A stretch of DNA of 64,000 nucleotides from assembly GCA_017559385.1 (NCBI GenBank), contig JAFYSK010000031.1, positions 1-64,000 on the forward strand, given 5' to 3'. The notes under the pieces are model-generated. The model was not told where the DNA came from. It did not search any database and saw nothing but the letters and a program-made list of their open reading frames with translations. Shown here piece after piece: positions 1-8,906 of the stretch. Both the position numbers and the translations under genes were made by a program. The first letter of the stretch is position 1. Each line of letters opens with the position of its first letter. The DNA comes from Paludibacteraceae bacterium. Its GTDB lineage: Bacteria > Bacteroidota > Bacteroidia > Bacteroidales > Paludibacteraceae.

Positions 1-509
1 GGTATGGGCGCATCGTCGTCCATGAAATATAGTATATCTAAGTCCGTGCCGACAGAGCATACTCGCCCCATGCGCATCATCATTCTATCTTGGAGAATAT
101 CCATTTGCTCGTTTAATTTTGTGTAATCTAACACTTCCGAAGTTTCATCTACCTGTGTCTTGTCCGTATTGTTGTCGTTCCACATAGACAGAGCGTATTC
201 CCAGTTCGTTTTGTAACGCTTGTTTTTACACTCCTCTTTCAAGAAAGCAACGAGGTACTTTTTCTGCTTCGGTGTCAAAATATCTTCTTTTCCTGTATGG
301 AGGAAATATCCAATTTTATCCAAACGGACACAAGTGTGTATTTTCTTTCCATCGGTTTCGTCATCCCATATATGCATGTGTGGAATAGCAAAATCATCAT
401 CACACACAAACACCTTAAATTTCGGTGACTCCTGTTTACCATTTTTCTTAAAGGTGGTGAAATAACCAACCACAGCCATTTTGTACAACATATCGTGACT
501 CTCTTTCAT
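1..509 (-). CDS. Hypothetical protein, 3' end beyond the window
   Basis: Reading the minus strand from the ATG at 509 gives an open frame of 169 codons that runs off the left edge. It begins MKESHDMLYKMAVVGYFTTF. A central stretch reads IPHMHIWDD, then CVRLDKIGYFLH and LTPKQKKYLVAFLKEEC. The His-containing beta segment followed by a helix is reminiscent of small proteins found on Bacteroidales mobile elements, but I do not recognise a named family. It lies 44 bp downstream of the primase gene on the same strand, so it is probably the third gene of that operon. ATGs at 491 and 479 are alternative starts. The function is unknown. Confidence 0.6.
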   Translation of the reverse strand, partial: MKESHDMLYKMAVVGYFTTFKKNGKQESPKFKVFVCDDDFAIPHMHIWDDETDGKKIHTCVRLDKIGYFLHTGKEDILTPKQKKYLVAFLKEECKNKRYKTNWEYALSMWNDNNTDKTQVDETSEVLDYTKLNEQMDILQDRMMMRMGRVCSVGTDLDILYFMDDDAPI

Positions 510-553
510 AAAAGTTTTTTCATTCAATCAAGCTATAGAAAAGGTGTTATCCT

Positions 554-3313
554 TTATACCTTTACATCTCCATCGGTGCAATGGAGAACTGCGGTTGGAA
601 TGGGTATTTTCCAAAAATAACCTAATTTTATTTTTTTCCATTGCGCCATAGTGCCTTGGTATGTGAATGGCAAATCTAACTTATCACGTAGACAGTGGTA
701 TGCAGCGATAGCAGAAGCCCAGTTGTTGGAGATGCGGTCTTCAACAGGAGCACCATTGAGAGCAGCGATGATATCTTGTCGAACGCGGTTGTATGAGTGT
801 GCATATTCAGCCTCCACTAATGCACGATGACTCAATATCTCTAGCGTTAAATGCGTGCATCCTACTTTACGCATATCCTTAAGGCGTTGAAAGTTTGCTT
901 TTGCCTCAGTGCTAAACTCGGATTTATTGTAGCGTAAAAAGATGAAACGAGAAAAGAGAGCGATATCAGCGGTTGCCATCTCTTGACCAGAGAGAATAAT
1001 TCCACTATCTACACGAGTAACCTCTCGTTTTTTATCCTTATCCATGTTCATGCGGTTACGACCTGTACCATCCCAGAGGCCTTTGAGAAACTCGCGTTTA
1101 TCAATGTCGATGGTATTTTTAAACTCATCAATATGCACCAAGGCATTAGCACATTGAGCAACAGCATCAGCTAATGCAGGAAGAGTGGAGTTTTGTATGT
1201 TAGGAGGGGTATTCTCTATGATGAAAAATGACATTAGTGAGTGACCTAATTCAGATTTACCTGATCCCTTGGGACCAAAGATATTTAGGATGGGAAACGA
1301 TTTGGTTTGTGCTGTAACCACATCACGGAATAGGGTTGCAAGCAGAAATGATATGCCGATTTTGGCATTGTCTCCAAAAACCTCTATCATCATCTGCGTG
1401 TATTGACGTAATGTGGTAGCGCCCAAGTTATGGTGAACAAAACTCCGTTCAAACTGATAGAGTGATTTTTGGCGTTCGTAGATAGAAGAGAAAGCTGGTA
1501 AATAGAAATTACCGTCGGGCAAACGTACGATACCAAACTTATCAACAGTTTGCCATGTGCGACCATCAAAAATACCATTGCCAAAAGCATAGAATCCTTG
1601 TGATTGCCAACCGAGTTGGTAAATGGGCTCAGCCTTTTCTGTGACCTTAAAAAGGAATAATTTGAGTTTGGTTAGTTGGTCTTCCTTTGCTAGCCAAACA
1701 TAGTTGCCAATACTTTCTACTTTTTGCTTGAAACGACTGAGACTGACAAGATCTTCCGTTTTGAATTCTACAATGGACTTGTCCCCATCTTCGTTAACCA
1801 CTTCGAAGAGGCGAACAGCGGAGGTACCATCAGAGACATGAAAAAGAGGGTTCATGATGAAATTAGACCAACGCATGATCTTTCCATTTTGACCAATGGA
1901 AATATAGCAATTGCCTTGCGCTTGGAAACCATATTGGTCAAAAGTATTGATGTCTAAATGGTTTTTAGTTTCACTCTTAAGAGCAGCCTCACAACGTGTA
2001 TGCTGAGCAGAGCGAACAGCTTTGTTCCACATTGACTTGCTTTTGATAACATCATTGAGTTGGTTGACATAGTGGTCAATCTCATGAGGTTTCTCCAGGC
2101 GAGCAATGAGTGCAGAAACAGATGAAACAATATCGGGATGCGACATCTCTCCTGCTTGTACAAGCTTCTTTGCATACCAAATAGGAAACTCTTCAATAGG
2201 TAAATCGCTGTATGCAATGAGTGATTTGCAATAGGAATCGGGGTCTTGTTTGCGCGAGTCAGCGCCAAGAGGAATCTCTTTGACAGAGACCTCAAATCCT
2301 AACTCCCAAGCCTGCATGGCGGACTTGATAACCTTCTGTATTCCTGTACCATACGCGTTTCCTGCTTTGGGAGCATCGGCATCTGGAAGGAAGAGGAGTT
2401 TGTGCGCATTGCGTTGGAGCAGATGGAGTTGCTCGTTGGTCCAGTCGGAGCCAAGAGAGGCAACAGCATTCCACACGCCGATAGATTGCAAGCGGAGAAC
2501 ATCTGGAGCACCTTCAACTAGGACGTATGTTTCATCCTTGGCAGCAGCACGAGATGCTTGATCGAGACCAAAGACAGTTTGGCTCTTACGATAAAGGATA
2601 TTAGAGGGTGTGTTGATATATTTGCTCTCCTTAGAATCTTCTGATAGTGTGCGTGCAGTATAGGCAATAATTCGTCCATAGCGGTCGCGAATAGGAATCA
2701 TGATTCGTCCGCGGAAGAAATCGTACGTATTACCTTTGTCGTTGGTTTTGATCAGCCCCATCTGAGAAAGAAGCTTGGTAGAGATAGCACTTTGCTTGGC
2801 AAATGCAAGAAGGTGGTTAAAAGAGTTGTATGCATAGCCAATACCTGCTTCTTCTACGAACTTGTTGCCCCAGCGATTTACGGCGTATTGATATGCAGTT
2901 CGTGACTCTTCGTCTTGATTGTGAAGGTTAGCAGAGAAATAACGTTGCACAGTAGAATAAACAGAAAGCATAGCTTCGCGAAGCTGGTCATTCTCTTTTT
3001 CCTCTTGTGTGCGTACACGTGCGTCTTCCTCTATATAGATATTGAACTTTTTAGCTAGGAATCGGATAGCATCCGGAAAACTGAGACCTTCTTTCTTTTG
3101 GATAAACGCGATGGCGTCACCACCTTCGCCACATCCAAAGCAGTGCCATGTGTTTGCACCAGGGTTGATAATGAGAGAAGCCGTCTTCTCGTTGTGTAAT
3201 GGACAGCAGCATTTGTATTTTCCGCCAGATCTCTCTAGTTTGGCATATAGAGCGATGACATCTTGAATGCTTACTTGCTGGCGAACAGAATCGATGGATT
3301 TAGGTAGTATCAT
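554..3313 (-). CDS. Primase-helicase: CHC2 zinc finger, Toprim and C-terminal P-loop ATPase
   Basis: This 919-aa protein combines a DnaG-type primase front with a ring-ATPase-like back, the architecture of replication proteins of phages, plasmids and integrative elements. A CHC2 zinc finger is visible (Cys37, His40, Cys58, Cys61). It is followed by the RNA-polymerase fold segment FRGRIMIPIRD near residue 205. The Toprim domain has VEGAPD (Glu267) and LPDADAP (Asp311, Asp313). A Walker A motif GPKGSGKS lies at 680-687 and an acidic Walker B LVHIDE at 725-730, resembling DUF927/superfamily-3-like helicase modules. Cellular DnaG lacks this ATPase, so this is not the housekeeping primase. It sits 57 bp after a 75-aa gene and before a partial gene on the same strand. 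The array of repeats upstream (3.79-4.33 kb) could be its origin; that link is inference. Confidence 0.85.
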   Translation of the reverse strand: MILPKSIDSVRQQVSIQDVIALYAKLERSGGKYKCCCPLHNEKTASLIINPGANTWHCFGCGEGGDAIAFIQKKEGLSFPDAIRFLAKKFNIYIEEDARVRTQEEKENDQLREAMLSVYSTVQRYFSANLHNQDEESRTAYQYAVNRWGNKFVEEAGIGYAYNSFNHLLAFAKQSAISTKLLSQMGLIKTNDKGNTYDFFRGRIMIPIRDRYGRIIAYTARTLSEDSKESKYINTPSNILYRKSQTVFGLDQASRAAAKDETYVLVEGAPDVLRLQSIGVWNAVASLGSDWTNEQLHLLQRNAHKLLFLPDADAPKAGNAYGTGIQKVIKSAMQAWELGFEVSVKEIPLGADSRKQDPDSYCKSLIAYSDLPIEEFPIWYAKKLVQAGEMSHPDIVSSVSALIARLEKPHEIDHYVNQLNDVIKSKSMWNKAVRSAQHTRCEAALKSETKNHLDINTFDQYGFQAQGNCYISIGQNGKIMRWSNFIMNPLFHVSDGTSAVRLFEVVNEDGDKSIVEFKTEDLVSLSRFKQKVESIGNYVWLAKEDQLTKLKLFLFKVTEKAEPIYQLGWQSQGFYAFGNGIFDGRTWQTVDKFGIVRLPDGNFYLPAFSSIYERQKSLYQFERSFVHHNLGATTLRQYTQMMIEVFGDNAKIGISFLLATLFRDVVTAQTKSFPILNIFGPKGSGKSELGHSLMSFFIIENTPPNIQNSTLPALADAVAQCANALVHIDEFKNTIDIDKREFLKGLWDGTGRNRMNMDKDKKREVTRVDSGIILSGQEMATADIALFSRFIFLRYNKSEFSTEAKANFQRLKDMRKVGCTHLTLEILSHRALVEAEYAHSYNRVRQDIIAALNGAPVEDRISNNWASAIAAYHCLRDKLDLPFTYQGTMAQWKKIKLGYFWKIPIPTAVLHCTDGDVKV

Positions 3314-3370
3314 ATTATTTTAGGATTGTAAGGCGTTAATAAAGAGTTGGAACTTGTCCAACTCAATGAA

Positions 3371-3598
3371 TTAGATATAAAGACTGGCGTGTTTTATTTT
3401 ATGGTTTCGGGTGGCTTCCTTGTAGAAACGTGTCATAATCTCCGAAACAACCTCTTGTTCCAGTTTGTTCATGTTGTCGTTGTCGCACTTGTAATAAAAT
3501 GTGGAGTTGCTCCAACCTGTGCGATTCATAACTTGGCGCTTGAACGCTTGTCTGCGTTTGTAGCCTAATGCAAGATAAAAGAGTTTAAAGCTTATCAT
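3371..3598 (-). CDS. Small basic protein, first gene of the primase operon
   Basis: This is a 75-aa basic protein with a helical N-terminus (FKLFYLALGYKRRQAFKRQV), then MNRTGWSNSTFYYKCDND and a helix EQEVVSEIMTRFYKEA. The phrase TGWSNSTFYYK looks like a helix-turn-helix recognition region. A DNA-binding regulator or replication accessory protein is possible but not shown. Three things support a real gene: a TACCTTTG -7 element at 3636-3643 about 38 bp before the ATG, the same strand as the primase, and a 57-bp gap to it. No named family was recognised. Confidence 0.55.
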   Translation of the reverse strand: MISFKLFYLALGYKRRQAFKRQVMNRTGWSNSTFYYKCDNDNMNKLEQEVVSEIMTRFYKEATRNHKIKHASLYI

Positions 3599-3635
3599 AT
3601 GTGTATTATTTTAGTTTGCGTTTTGAAAGACCGTG

Positions 3636-3643
3636 CAAAGGTA
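3636..3643 (-). promoter_or_regulatory. Bacteroidetes -7 promoter element for the 75-aa/primase operon
   Basis: The minus strand reads TACCTTTG, the Bacteroidetes -7 element. It places the transcription start near 3629, about 31 nt before the ATG at 3598. The expected TTTG -33 element is weak here (TTTTAG), so the promoter may depend on an activator. Confidence 0.5.
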
Positions 3644-3789
3644 GGACAAAACTCCTAAAAACTAAAAGACAAAATTTTAGGGGGAAATTAAGACACTATA
3701 ATAAGTATTTTATAACTGAAAAAACAGAGAAATATATGTATTGATACTGTGGAATACACTGAATATCACGCATTTATGATTTAGCGGTC

Positions 3790-4330
3790 AAACTAGTCAA
3801 AGATAGTCATTTTTTGATGATCAAAGTCGAAAGATTTTTCTGTTATGTGATAGAAATATCATTTTTGAATGAAACGAATAAGTGTAACTGGCAGAATATG
3901 AAGATATTATAGGTTTGTAATTATAACTTATCAACACTAGTCACAACTCTTCATTTTTTGATGCTGAAGTCGAAAAGTTTTTTTGTGTTTTTTTATAGCA
4001 TGACTTATTGTCTGATAAGAGAGTAGAAGTGCAAGCCTCAGATTATCAGATTATTATCAACAAGTAATTACACCAATTACATATCTTCGTTTTTTGAAGC
4101 CGAAGTCGTGAAAAAAATACAGATTGTGGAAAAAGTCACAAAAGTCACAGGCGTGCTTTTTTGACCATTGAAGTAGTAGTAGTTTTAGTGAATAAGTAAT
4201 ATACACTAATATACACTAATATACATTATGCAATTTTAGAATATCCAAGTCGAAAAAATCTAACACTTCTTAACATATCTAACACTTCTAACACTTTGTA
4301 ATTTTTAGTTGTCGAAGTCGAAAATAAAAA
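3790..4330. repeat. Array of about 70-bp modules with conserved core and module-specific short tandem repeats
   Basis: Six degenerate copies of a core resembling TTTTTTGA-N6/8-AAGTCGAAAA occur in the same orientation. The AAGTCG-like parts begin at 3824, 3967, 4103, 4171 (diverged, AAGTAG), 4247 and 4315. The spacings are 143, 136, 68, 76 and 68 bp, close to one or two times 70. In several copies the T-run and the TCGAAAA part can pair as a small hairpin. Most cores are preceded by their own short direct repeats: AAGTCACA twice near 4135-4150, ATACACTAAT three times at 4201-4225, and TAACACTTCT-like units at 4261-4295. No ORF spans the region. An iteron-type origin or an operator array for the adjacent primase operon is the likeliest reading. 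Confidence 0.6.
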
Positions 4331-4347
4331 TAGTTAGTGCTCAAACA

Positions 4348-4375
4348 TTCGGCAATATTTTGAATTATTGCCGAA
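4348..4375. promoter_or_regulatory. Palindrome CGGCAA-N12-TTGCCG, matching the AbiEi operator
   Basis: A perfect 10-bp inverted repeat, TTCGGCAATA (4348-4357) and TATTGCCGAA (4366-4375), has the geometry CGGCAA-N12-TTGCCG. The same half-sites with the same spacing occur at 9095-9132 over the AbiEi promoter. No clear promoter overlaps this copy. It may be a second binding site for the AbiEi-like antitoxin. Confidence 0.55.
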
Positions 4376-4424
4376 AAATAGAAAATAAGATGTGATAGAA
4401 AGGATGCAAAAATGAGTCAAAAAG

Positions 4425-4507
4425 CGCATTTTTTGCATTATAATTGGGGTAAAGTGCCTCACTGAGGGGGGTAGAGGCAAATATAAATCACTATTTTGCA
4501 CTTTTAA
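4425..4507. repeat. 83-bp direct repeat, left copy
   Basis: This is identical to 8907-8989 at 80 of 83 positions and in the same orientation. The repeat contains a GCCTC...GAGGC hairpin with an internal CCTCACTGAGG palindrome and a G-run. The minus strand of both copies also carries TATATTTG, a -7-like element (4478-4485 here). The two copies bracket exactly the ATPase and TOTE-like genes. Confidence 0.85.
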
Positions 4508-4547
4508 CGTATTAAATAGTGAGTAACGAGTAAGAAACACACTGTAA

Positions 4548-7418
4548 TCAGAATAGCAAACTAATGACTTGTTCGGCAATGGATGCGTCGGTTAGGCGCA
4601 TAGAGAAATTGTGTTTGGTATTGGCACCAAGATAATTGATGTCACCATACCACAAGATATGGCGATCGATGATGGCACATTGCAAGTATATAGATTCTCG
4701 TTTGGTTATAGGCAGTTCATCTAATGGTGAAACTGAAAATAGATCTAACTGATTTTCGGTTTCAGCAGTGATGATATCTTGCGTGAAGAGTTGAATACTA
4801 CAGCCGTTGCGTTGTTGATCTTGAAGCGCATAGAGGCAATCTAATGCAGCAGTAGATTGAATAGAGGGTGTGTAAATAAGAATAGATTGCTTGGCATTGC
4901 GCAAATCGCGTAGGAATAGTGGGGCAAAATCAATGCCACTGAAGATGGTGTTGTGATGCAGCGATGTAGTGTCGAGTTGGTCACTTGAAATAGAAGATTG
5001 CAATTGGTAACCATTACCAGCATAACCTTTGAGCCGTCTGCGATACATCTTTTCGCACAAAGGTACATGGATGTCAATATAATCATAAACTATCACATCA
5101 TCTTTGCCATCGTATTCACGATGCAAGCGACCTGTGTATTGAGCCACTAAGCCTTTCCATGCAATGGGCAAAGTAAGGAATAGGGTATCTAATCGAGGAA
5201 AATCAAATCCTTCTCCGATGTATTTGCCCGTAGCAATAATCACCAAACTTTGCTCGGACGGGATACTACGTAAGGTCTCCATTGTAAGGCGTTTCTGCTT
5301 AGTAGAATCCGAACCCGTTAGACAAATGACATTCTGGCAGTGAGGTGCTAGCATTTGTGCTAAGACGTTGACGTGAGCAGTGAGTTGCGTAAGGATAATA
5401 GGTGTGCGTCCCTGCTGTATTGCTTGGCACACATCTGAGATTATCATACGATTTCGAAGTTCGTTATTGGCTATTTCGTGGATTTGCTGCGTGTAAGTAA
5501 GTGGCTCGGCGGAGATGTTCTTAAAGGCAGTGAAACGAGGACGAAGTTCGCGCGTGAAGGAATGATGCTGAGCACTCTTGTTGGCCGTATAACGTATAGG
5601 TCCACATTGCATGAAGATAATAGGTTGGTGACCGTCTTTGCGTATCGGGGTAGCTGTTAAGCCGTAAATGTATTGGGCATTAGCGAAGCGTAGTACACGT
5701 TCAAACTGAATAGCGGATACGTGGTGACACTCATCCATAATAACCATACCATAGTTGCGAACAAATTCCTTAACATCGTCGTTATTGATACACGATTGGA
5801 TGACAACAATGTCAATGATATTGCTTAGGTGATTGCCTGATGAATCGAGGGTACCTATAGGAGAGAATGTTTTTTTTCTTCCTCTTCTTGTAGGCGTTTG
5901 AGGAGCTTCAAATTCGATTGATAGGAAACGCGAAAGGGTGTTTTTCCATTGTTCAAGAAGCGCCTTAGTATGGACAAGAATAAGCGTATTGACTTGTCTG
6001 GATGCTATCAATGCAGCAGCTGTTACTGTCTTGCCAAAAGCAGTGTTGGCAGATAAGGTGCCATTGTTTTTGAGGGTAAGTTTCGATAGAGCAAGTTGCT
6101 GTTCATCACGTAGCTGTCCATTGAAAGATACATGTATTGATTGACCATGATAGGTTTGGTCCTCAAAGCGATATGCGATAAAGTTGCTATCAAGGAGTTG
6201 AGTGACAGCATCTTCGCAGCCACGTGGTAAAACTAAGAAATCTTCGCTAAGTTCAGCGCAACAGATAATCCTCGGTGTGGAGAAAGTAGAAAAACGCATC
6301 GCTTGCTTGGTGTAGAATTCGGGATTTTTGAACGAAGCAATGCGCTTGAGGTGATTAATGACTTTGGCTGATAAACCACTGAGAGGAATATATAAACCAT
6401 TTGCTTGAACGATGGTCAGTTGAGTGGGGAAATCCTGCTGGGTAAGCGGTGAGGATTTGGGCAGGAGCCAAGGTCGCTCTTCGGTAGATGAAGCGAGTTC
6501 GCCTAAATCTTTAGTAGTGTGAGTTTGAAGGATGGTGTCCAATTGCTCAGTAGAAATAGTTGGAATATTTCGCAGAAAATCCCATTGGTTAGGATAGGGA
6601 GAAAAGTTGTCATCCACAAAGAGACTATTTCCTTGTTTGCGTGCTTGACCTTGCAGAGGTAAGGCAACAAGGTTACCTAATCCACCTTCGGGCAATTGAT
6701 CTTGGTTGGGGAAGAAACGATCATATGACTTAAAGGAGATACGTCCGTTTCTATTGGTAGCTTCCGTAAGAATAGTAAAGCCTAGTTTTCGTGCAAGACG
6801 ACTTGGAGTTGGCTGTTCAAAAAACAACCATACGTGTGCACCATTGCCCGAGCGAGAACGCTCGACGGCTGGGGTTAGTCCCCAATCTCGACAAACAGAG
6901 ACAAATGTTTGTACGTCAGATTGATAGCCGTGCTCAGAATTCTTGTCATCAAAATCAGCACAAAGGAAATAACATGTGTTATCTTCTAGTATAGGGTATA
7001 ATCCTATAACATCTCGTGCATGTTCGTCCTTCCCCTCGAGATGTTTGTAGATGGCGTCATTATCTAATGGCGCGAATTGCCTATTTGGGCAGTCGGCACA
7101 TTTATGTTTCTTCTTATCACAAAAAGTAGGATGCCATTCGTTTTGACAGACGGGTTGGTAGCCACTCTTGTTGGTGCTTTTGCTGTACCATCGTCGGGCA
7201 AAGACATCTGTCCGTCCACGGAATCGAGATTGAAATAGTTGAATTTTCTCCTCAACTGACAATGAAGGTGCAAGGTGCGAGTTGGGCTCGTCTTGTGTTG
7301 GCTTGGCGGGCGTGTGTTGGGCTAATTGCAAACGCAGTTGACGATTCTCTTCTGACAATTGTTCTACTCTCAGAAGCAGTGCATCGCGTTCGCGCAGCAG
7401 ATCGTCGTAGGTTTGCAT
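4548..7418 (-). CDS. TOTE-like conflict protein: AEP primase domain, SF2 helicase, PLD-like C-terminus
   Basis: This 956-aa multidomain protein reads as a member of the TOTE-type conflict systems, in which an archaeo-eukaryotic primase (AEP) domain is joined to a helicase and a nuclease. Residues 1-35 are a coiled coil. Cys91, Cys100, Cys107 and Cys110 look like a zinc knuckle. The AEP domain shows the metal-binding pair in FLCADFDD (Asp155, Asp157) and SRSGNGAHVW with His195. The SF2 helicase has ANTAFGKT (457-464), MDECHH (561-566), GLTATP (586-591) and QYTGRLHR (760-767). Residues 840-956 resemble a phospholipase-D-like domain (AIIDRHILWYGD), but a canonical HxK motif is not evident. The gene starts 6 bp after the ATPase gene, so the two are co-transcribed. 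A role in defence against phage or plasmid DNA is inferred from family and context. A replication role for a mobile element is the alternative. Confidence 0.85.
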   Translation of the reverse strand: MQTYDDLLRERDALLLRVEQLSEENRQLRLQLAQHTPAKPTQDEPNSHLAPSLSVEEKIQLFQSRFRGRTDVFARRWYSKSTNKSGYQPVCQNEWHPTFCDKKKHKCADCPNRQFAPLDNDAIYKHLEGKDEHARDVIGLYPILEDNTCYFLCADFDDKNSEHGYQSDVQTFVSVCRDWGLTPAVERSRSGNGAHVWLFFEQPTPSRLARKLGFTILTEATNRNGRISFKSYDRFFPNQDQLPEGGLGNLVALPLQGQARKQGNSLFVDDNFSPYPNQWDFLRNIPTISTEQLDTILQTHTTKDLGELASSTEERPWLLPKSSPLTQQDFPTQLTIVQANGLYIPLSGLSAKVINHLKRIASFKNPEFYTKQAMRFSTFSTPRIICCAELSEDFLVLPRGCEDAVTQLLDSNFIAYRFEDQTYHGQSIHVSFNGQLRDEQQLALSKLTLKNNGTLSANTAFGKTVTAAALIASRQVNTLILVHTKALLEQWKNTLSRFLSIEFEAPQTPTRRGRKKTFSPIGTLDSSGNHLSNIIDIVVIQSCINNDDVKEFVRNYGMVIMDECHHVSAIQFERVLRFANAQYIYGLTATPIRKDGHQPIIFMQCGPIRYTANKSAQHHSFTRELRPRFTAFKNISAEPLTYTQQIHEIANNELRNRMIISDVCQAIQQGRTPIILTQLTAHVNVLAQMLAPHCQNVICLTGSDSTKQKRLTMETLRSIPSEQSLVIIATGKYIGEGFDFPRLDTLFLTLPIAWKGLVAQYTGRLHREYDGKDDVIVYDYIDIHVPLCEKMYRRRLKGYAGNGYQLQSSISSDQLDTTSLHHNTIFSGIDFAPLFLRDLRNAKQSILIYTPSIQSTAALDCLYALQDQQRNGCSIQLFTQDIITAETENQLDLFSVSPLDELPITKRESIYLQCAIIDRHILWYGDINYLGANTKHNFSMRLTDASIAEQVISLLF

Positions 7419-7424
7419 GGGGAA

Positions 7425-8693
7425 TCACTTATTCACTAACCACTTAGTTGCAGGTAATACTTTTATAGTATATCCATCCACTTCTATAGTCTCCTCTTGT
7501 GAGAATGTAAGAATAGTTAAATCTTGGCAGTGAAATTTACGTGCACCTTGTAGAAGGGAGTTAATTTCTCGTTTACGAGTTTTTTCTTCGGTCATATCAT
7601 AGCAAACCTGATAAATGCTTTCCACTATGCCACCTTTTGCTATAAGAAAATCCACTTCGAAACTACGATCGCGATAATAAAACACATCAGCATAAGTAAT
7701 GCTTGCTCTGTGTAATAATTCTATAAAGACAGCATTTTCTAAGCGCCATCCCATATTTTGTGTAGTGAAAGTATTTGTTCGGAATGATAAAAACGCAGGA
7801 TCTACTACATAAAGTTTTTCACCGCGTATACGTTCACGACTCTTAAAAGAGAATTTGCGGACAGACTGCAATAAAAATGCCTCTTGTAAGTAATGACAAT
7901 AAGTTTCTATAGTATGATCAGTTACTCCAAAGAGTTCGCCCAATGCAGAAGCATTGTACTCTTGTGCAAAATTGTCCATCATGTATGTAGCCAAGCGTTG
8001 AAGAACTTCTGGGTATCTAACTTTGAAACGTTTTGTGATGTCCCTTCTTATGATTGCCTCCAATAAACTCATGATATAGTCTTGCTTATTGCTTTCTGTT
8101 AGCAACTCGGGGAAACCTCCTTGTACAAGATAATTATTAAGGGTAACCTTAAGTAACGCTTGAGCTTTGGTGGTTAAAGAAGTGGTATCAACTTGTTTGT
8201 ATTGGGCATACTCCTTGAACGAGAAAGGGAAGAGTGTAATTTTGTGGTGACGACCAGTTAGATGGGTGGTCAATTCATTTGAGAGTAATTTAGCATTACT
8301 TCCCGTTACAAGTAGGTGTATGTTTTGTCGAAGCAAACGGTTGACGAAAAGTGGCCAACCATCTACATTTTGTATCTCGTCTAAAAATAAATAATCAAAT
8401 TCTCCATATACAATATATAGAGCTTCTAGAAGATTGTTAAGATCTTCGCGCTTGAGATTTTCTAAACGTTCATCGTCAAAATTGACATAGGCTGCTTTTA
8501 CTCCAGCATCATGCAGTACTTTCCTACATAAAGTAGATTTTCCGCTTCGGCGAACTCCGATCACTACTTGCGCTAATTTACTGTGTAAGTCTATTTGTGA
8601 TTCTTGTTCACGGGTACATAGACCATCAAAACTCTCTTGTAAAAATTCTTCGCGGAGTTCTGCTATTGTAGGCAATAATTCTTGTACAGTCAT
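7425..8693 (-). CDS. AAA_14/DUF4143 family ATPase
   Basis: This 422-aa P-loop ATPase belongs to the common AAA_14 plus DUF4143 family of unknown physiological role. VIGVRRSGKSTLCRK near residue 45 is the Walker A, DYLFLDEIQNVDGWP the Walker B region and LLVTGSNAKLL the sensor. The C-terminal half has a winged-helix-like segment and ENAVFIELLHR...YYRDRSFEVDFLI, typical of DUF4143. Start choice: the open frame extends to 8789, but a strong promoter (-7 at 8715-8722, -33 at 8742-8745) lies inside that extension. The ATG at 8693, giving MTVQELLPTIAELREE, is therefore the real start. It is the first gene of the operon with the TOTE-like gene. Members of this family are usually solitary, so this coupling is of interest. 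Confidence 0.85.
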   Translation of the reverse strand: MTVQELLPTIAELREEFLQESFDGLCTREQESQIDLHSKLAQVVIGVRRSGKSTLCRKVLHDAGVKAAYVNFDDERLENLKREDLNNLLEALYIVYGEFDYLFLDEIQNVDGWPLFVNRLLRQNIHLLVTGSNAKLLSNELTTHLTGRHHKITLFPFSFKEYAQYKQVDTTSLTTKAQALLKVTLNNYLVQGGFPELLTESNKQDYIMSLLEAIIRRDITKRFKVRYPEVLQRLATYMMDNFAQEYNASALGELFGVTDHTIETYCHYLQEAFLLQSVRKFSFKSRERIRGEKLYVVDPAFLSFRTNTFTTQNMGWRLENAVFIELLHRASITYADVFYYRDRSFEVDFLIAKGGIVESIYQVCYDMTEEKTRKREINSLLQGARKFHCQDLTILTFSQEETIEVDGYTIKVLPATKWLVNK

Positions 8694-8714
8694 AATGAGT
8701 AAAAATTTAGGCTG

Positions 8715-8745
8715 CAAAGGTAGTAAAAATACTTCAATTGACCAA
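8715..8745 (-). promoter_or_regulatory. Promoter of the ATPase/TOTE operon
   Basis: On the minus strand TTTG (8745-8742), a 19-bp spacer and TACCTTTG (8722-8715) match the Bacteroidetes consensus exactly. Transcription would start near 8708, leaving a leader of about 14 nt before the ATG at 8693. Confidence 0.75.
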
Positions 8746-8764
8746 ATAATTATCGGGTAAACTG

Positions 8765-8834
8765 CGATATTTTGCAAAAAAACACACATTTAACTACGAT
8801 ATATTACATACTTTACTGTGCTTATTTACGATAT
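8765..8834. promoter_or_regulatory. Three direct repeats (CGATAT core) at exact 32-bp spacing
   Basis: CGATAT occurs at 8765, 8797 and 8829, exactly 32 bp apart (about three helical turns). The flanks are similar: CTGCGATATTTTGC, CTACGATATATTAC and TTACGATATTTTGC. The first copy begins about 20 bp upstream of the -33 element of the ATPase/TOTE promoter. The same-face arrangement suggests cooperative binding of a regulator. Confidence 0.55.
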
Positions 8835-8906
8835 TTTGCGCAAAAAAAATATCCAAGTTGCAACAGATTAACACTCGCCATAGGAATGTGTATTTGGGTT
8901 AAAAAA

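Noticed and set aside
3790-4330. CRISPR array
   Set aside because: Cores are degenerate, spacing is irregular (68-76, 136, 143 bp), inserts contain internal tandem repeats instead of unique spacers, and no cas genes are present.
4334-4579. 81-aa minus-strand ORF over the left 83-bp repeat
   Set aside because: It overlaps the palindrome, the repeat and the end of the TOTE-like gene. The composition is that of AT-rich non-coding DNA.
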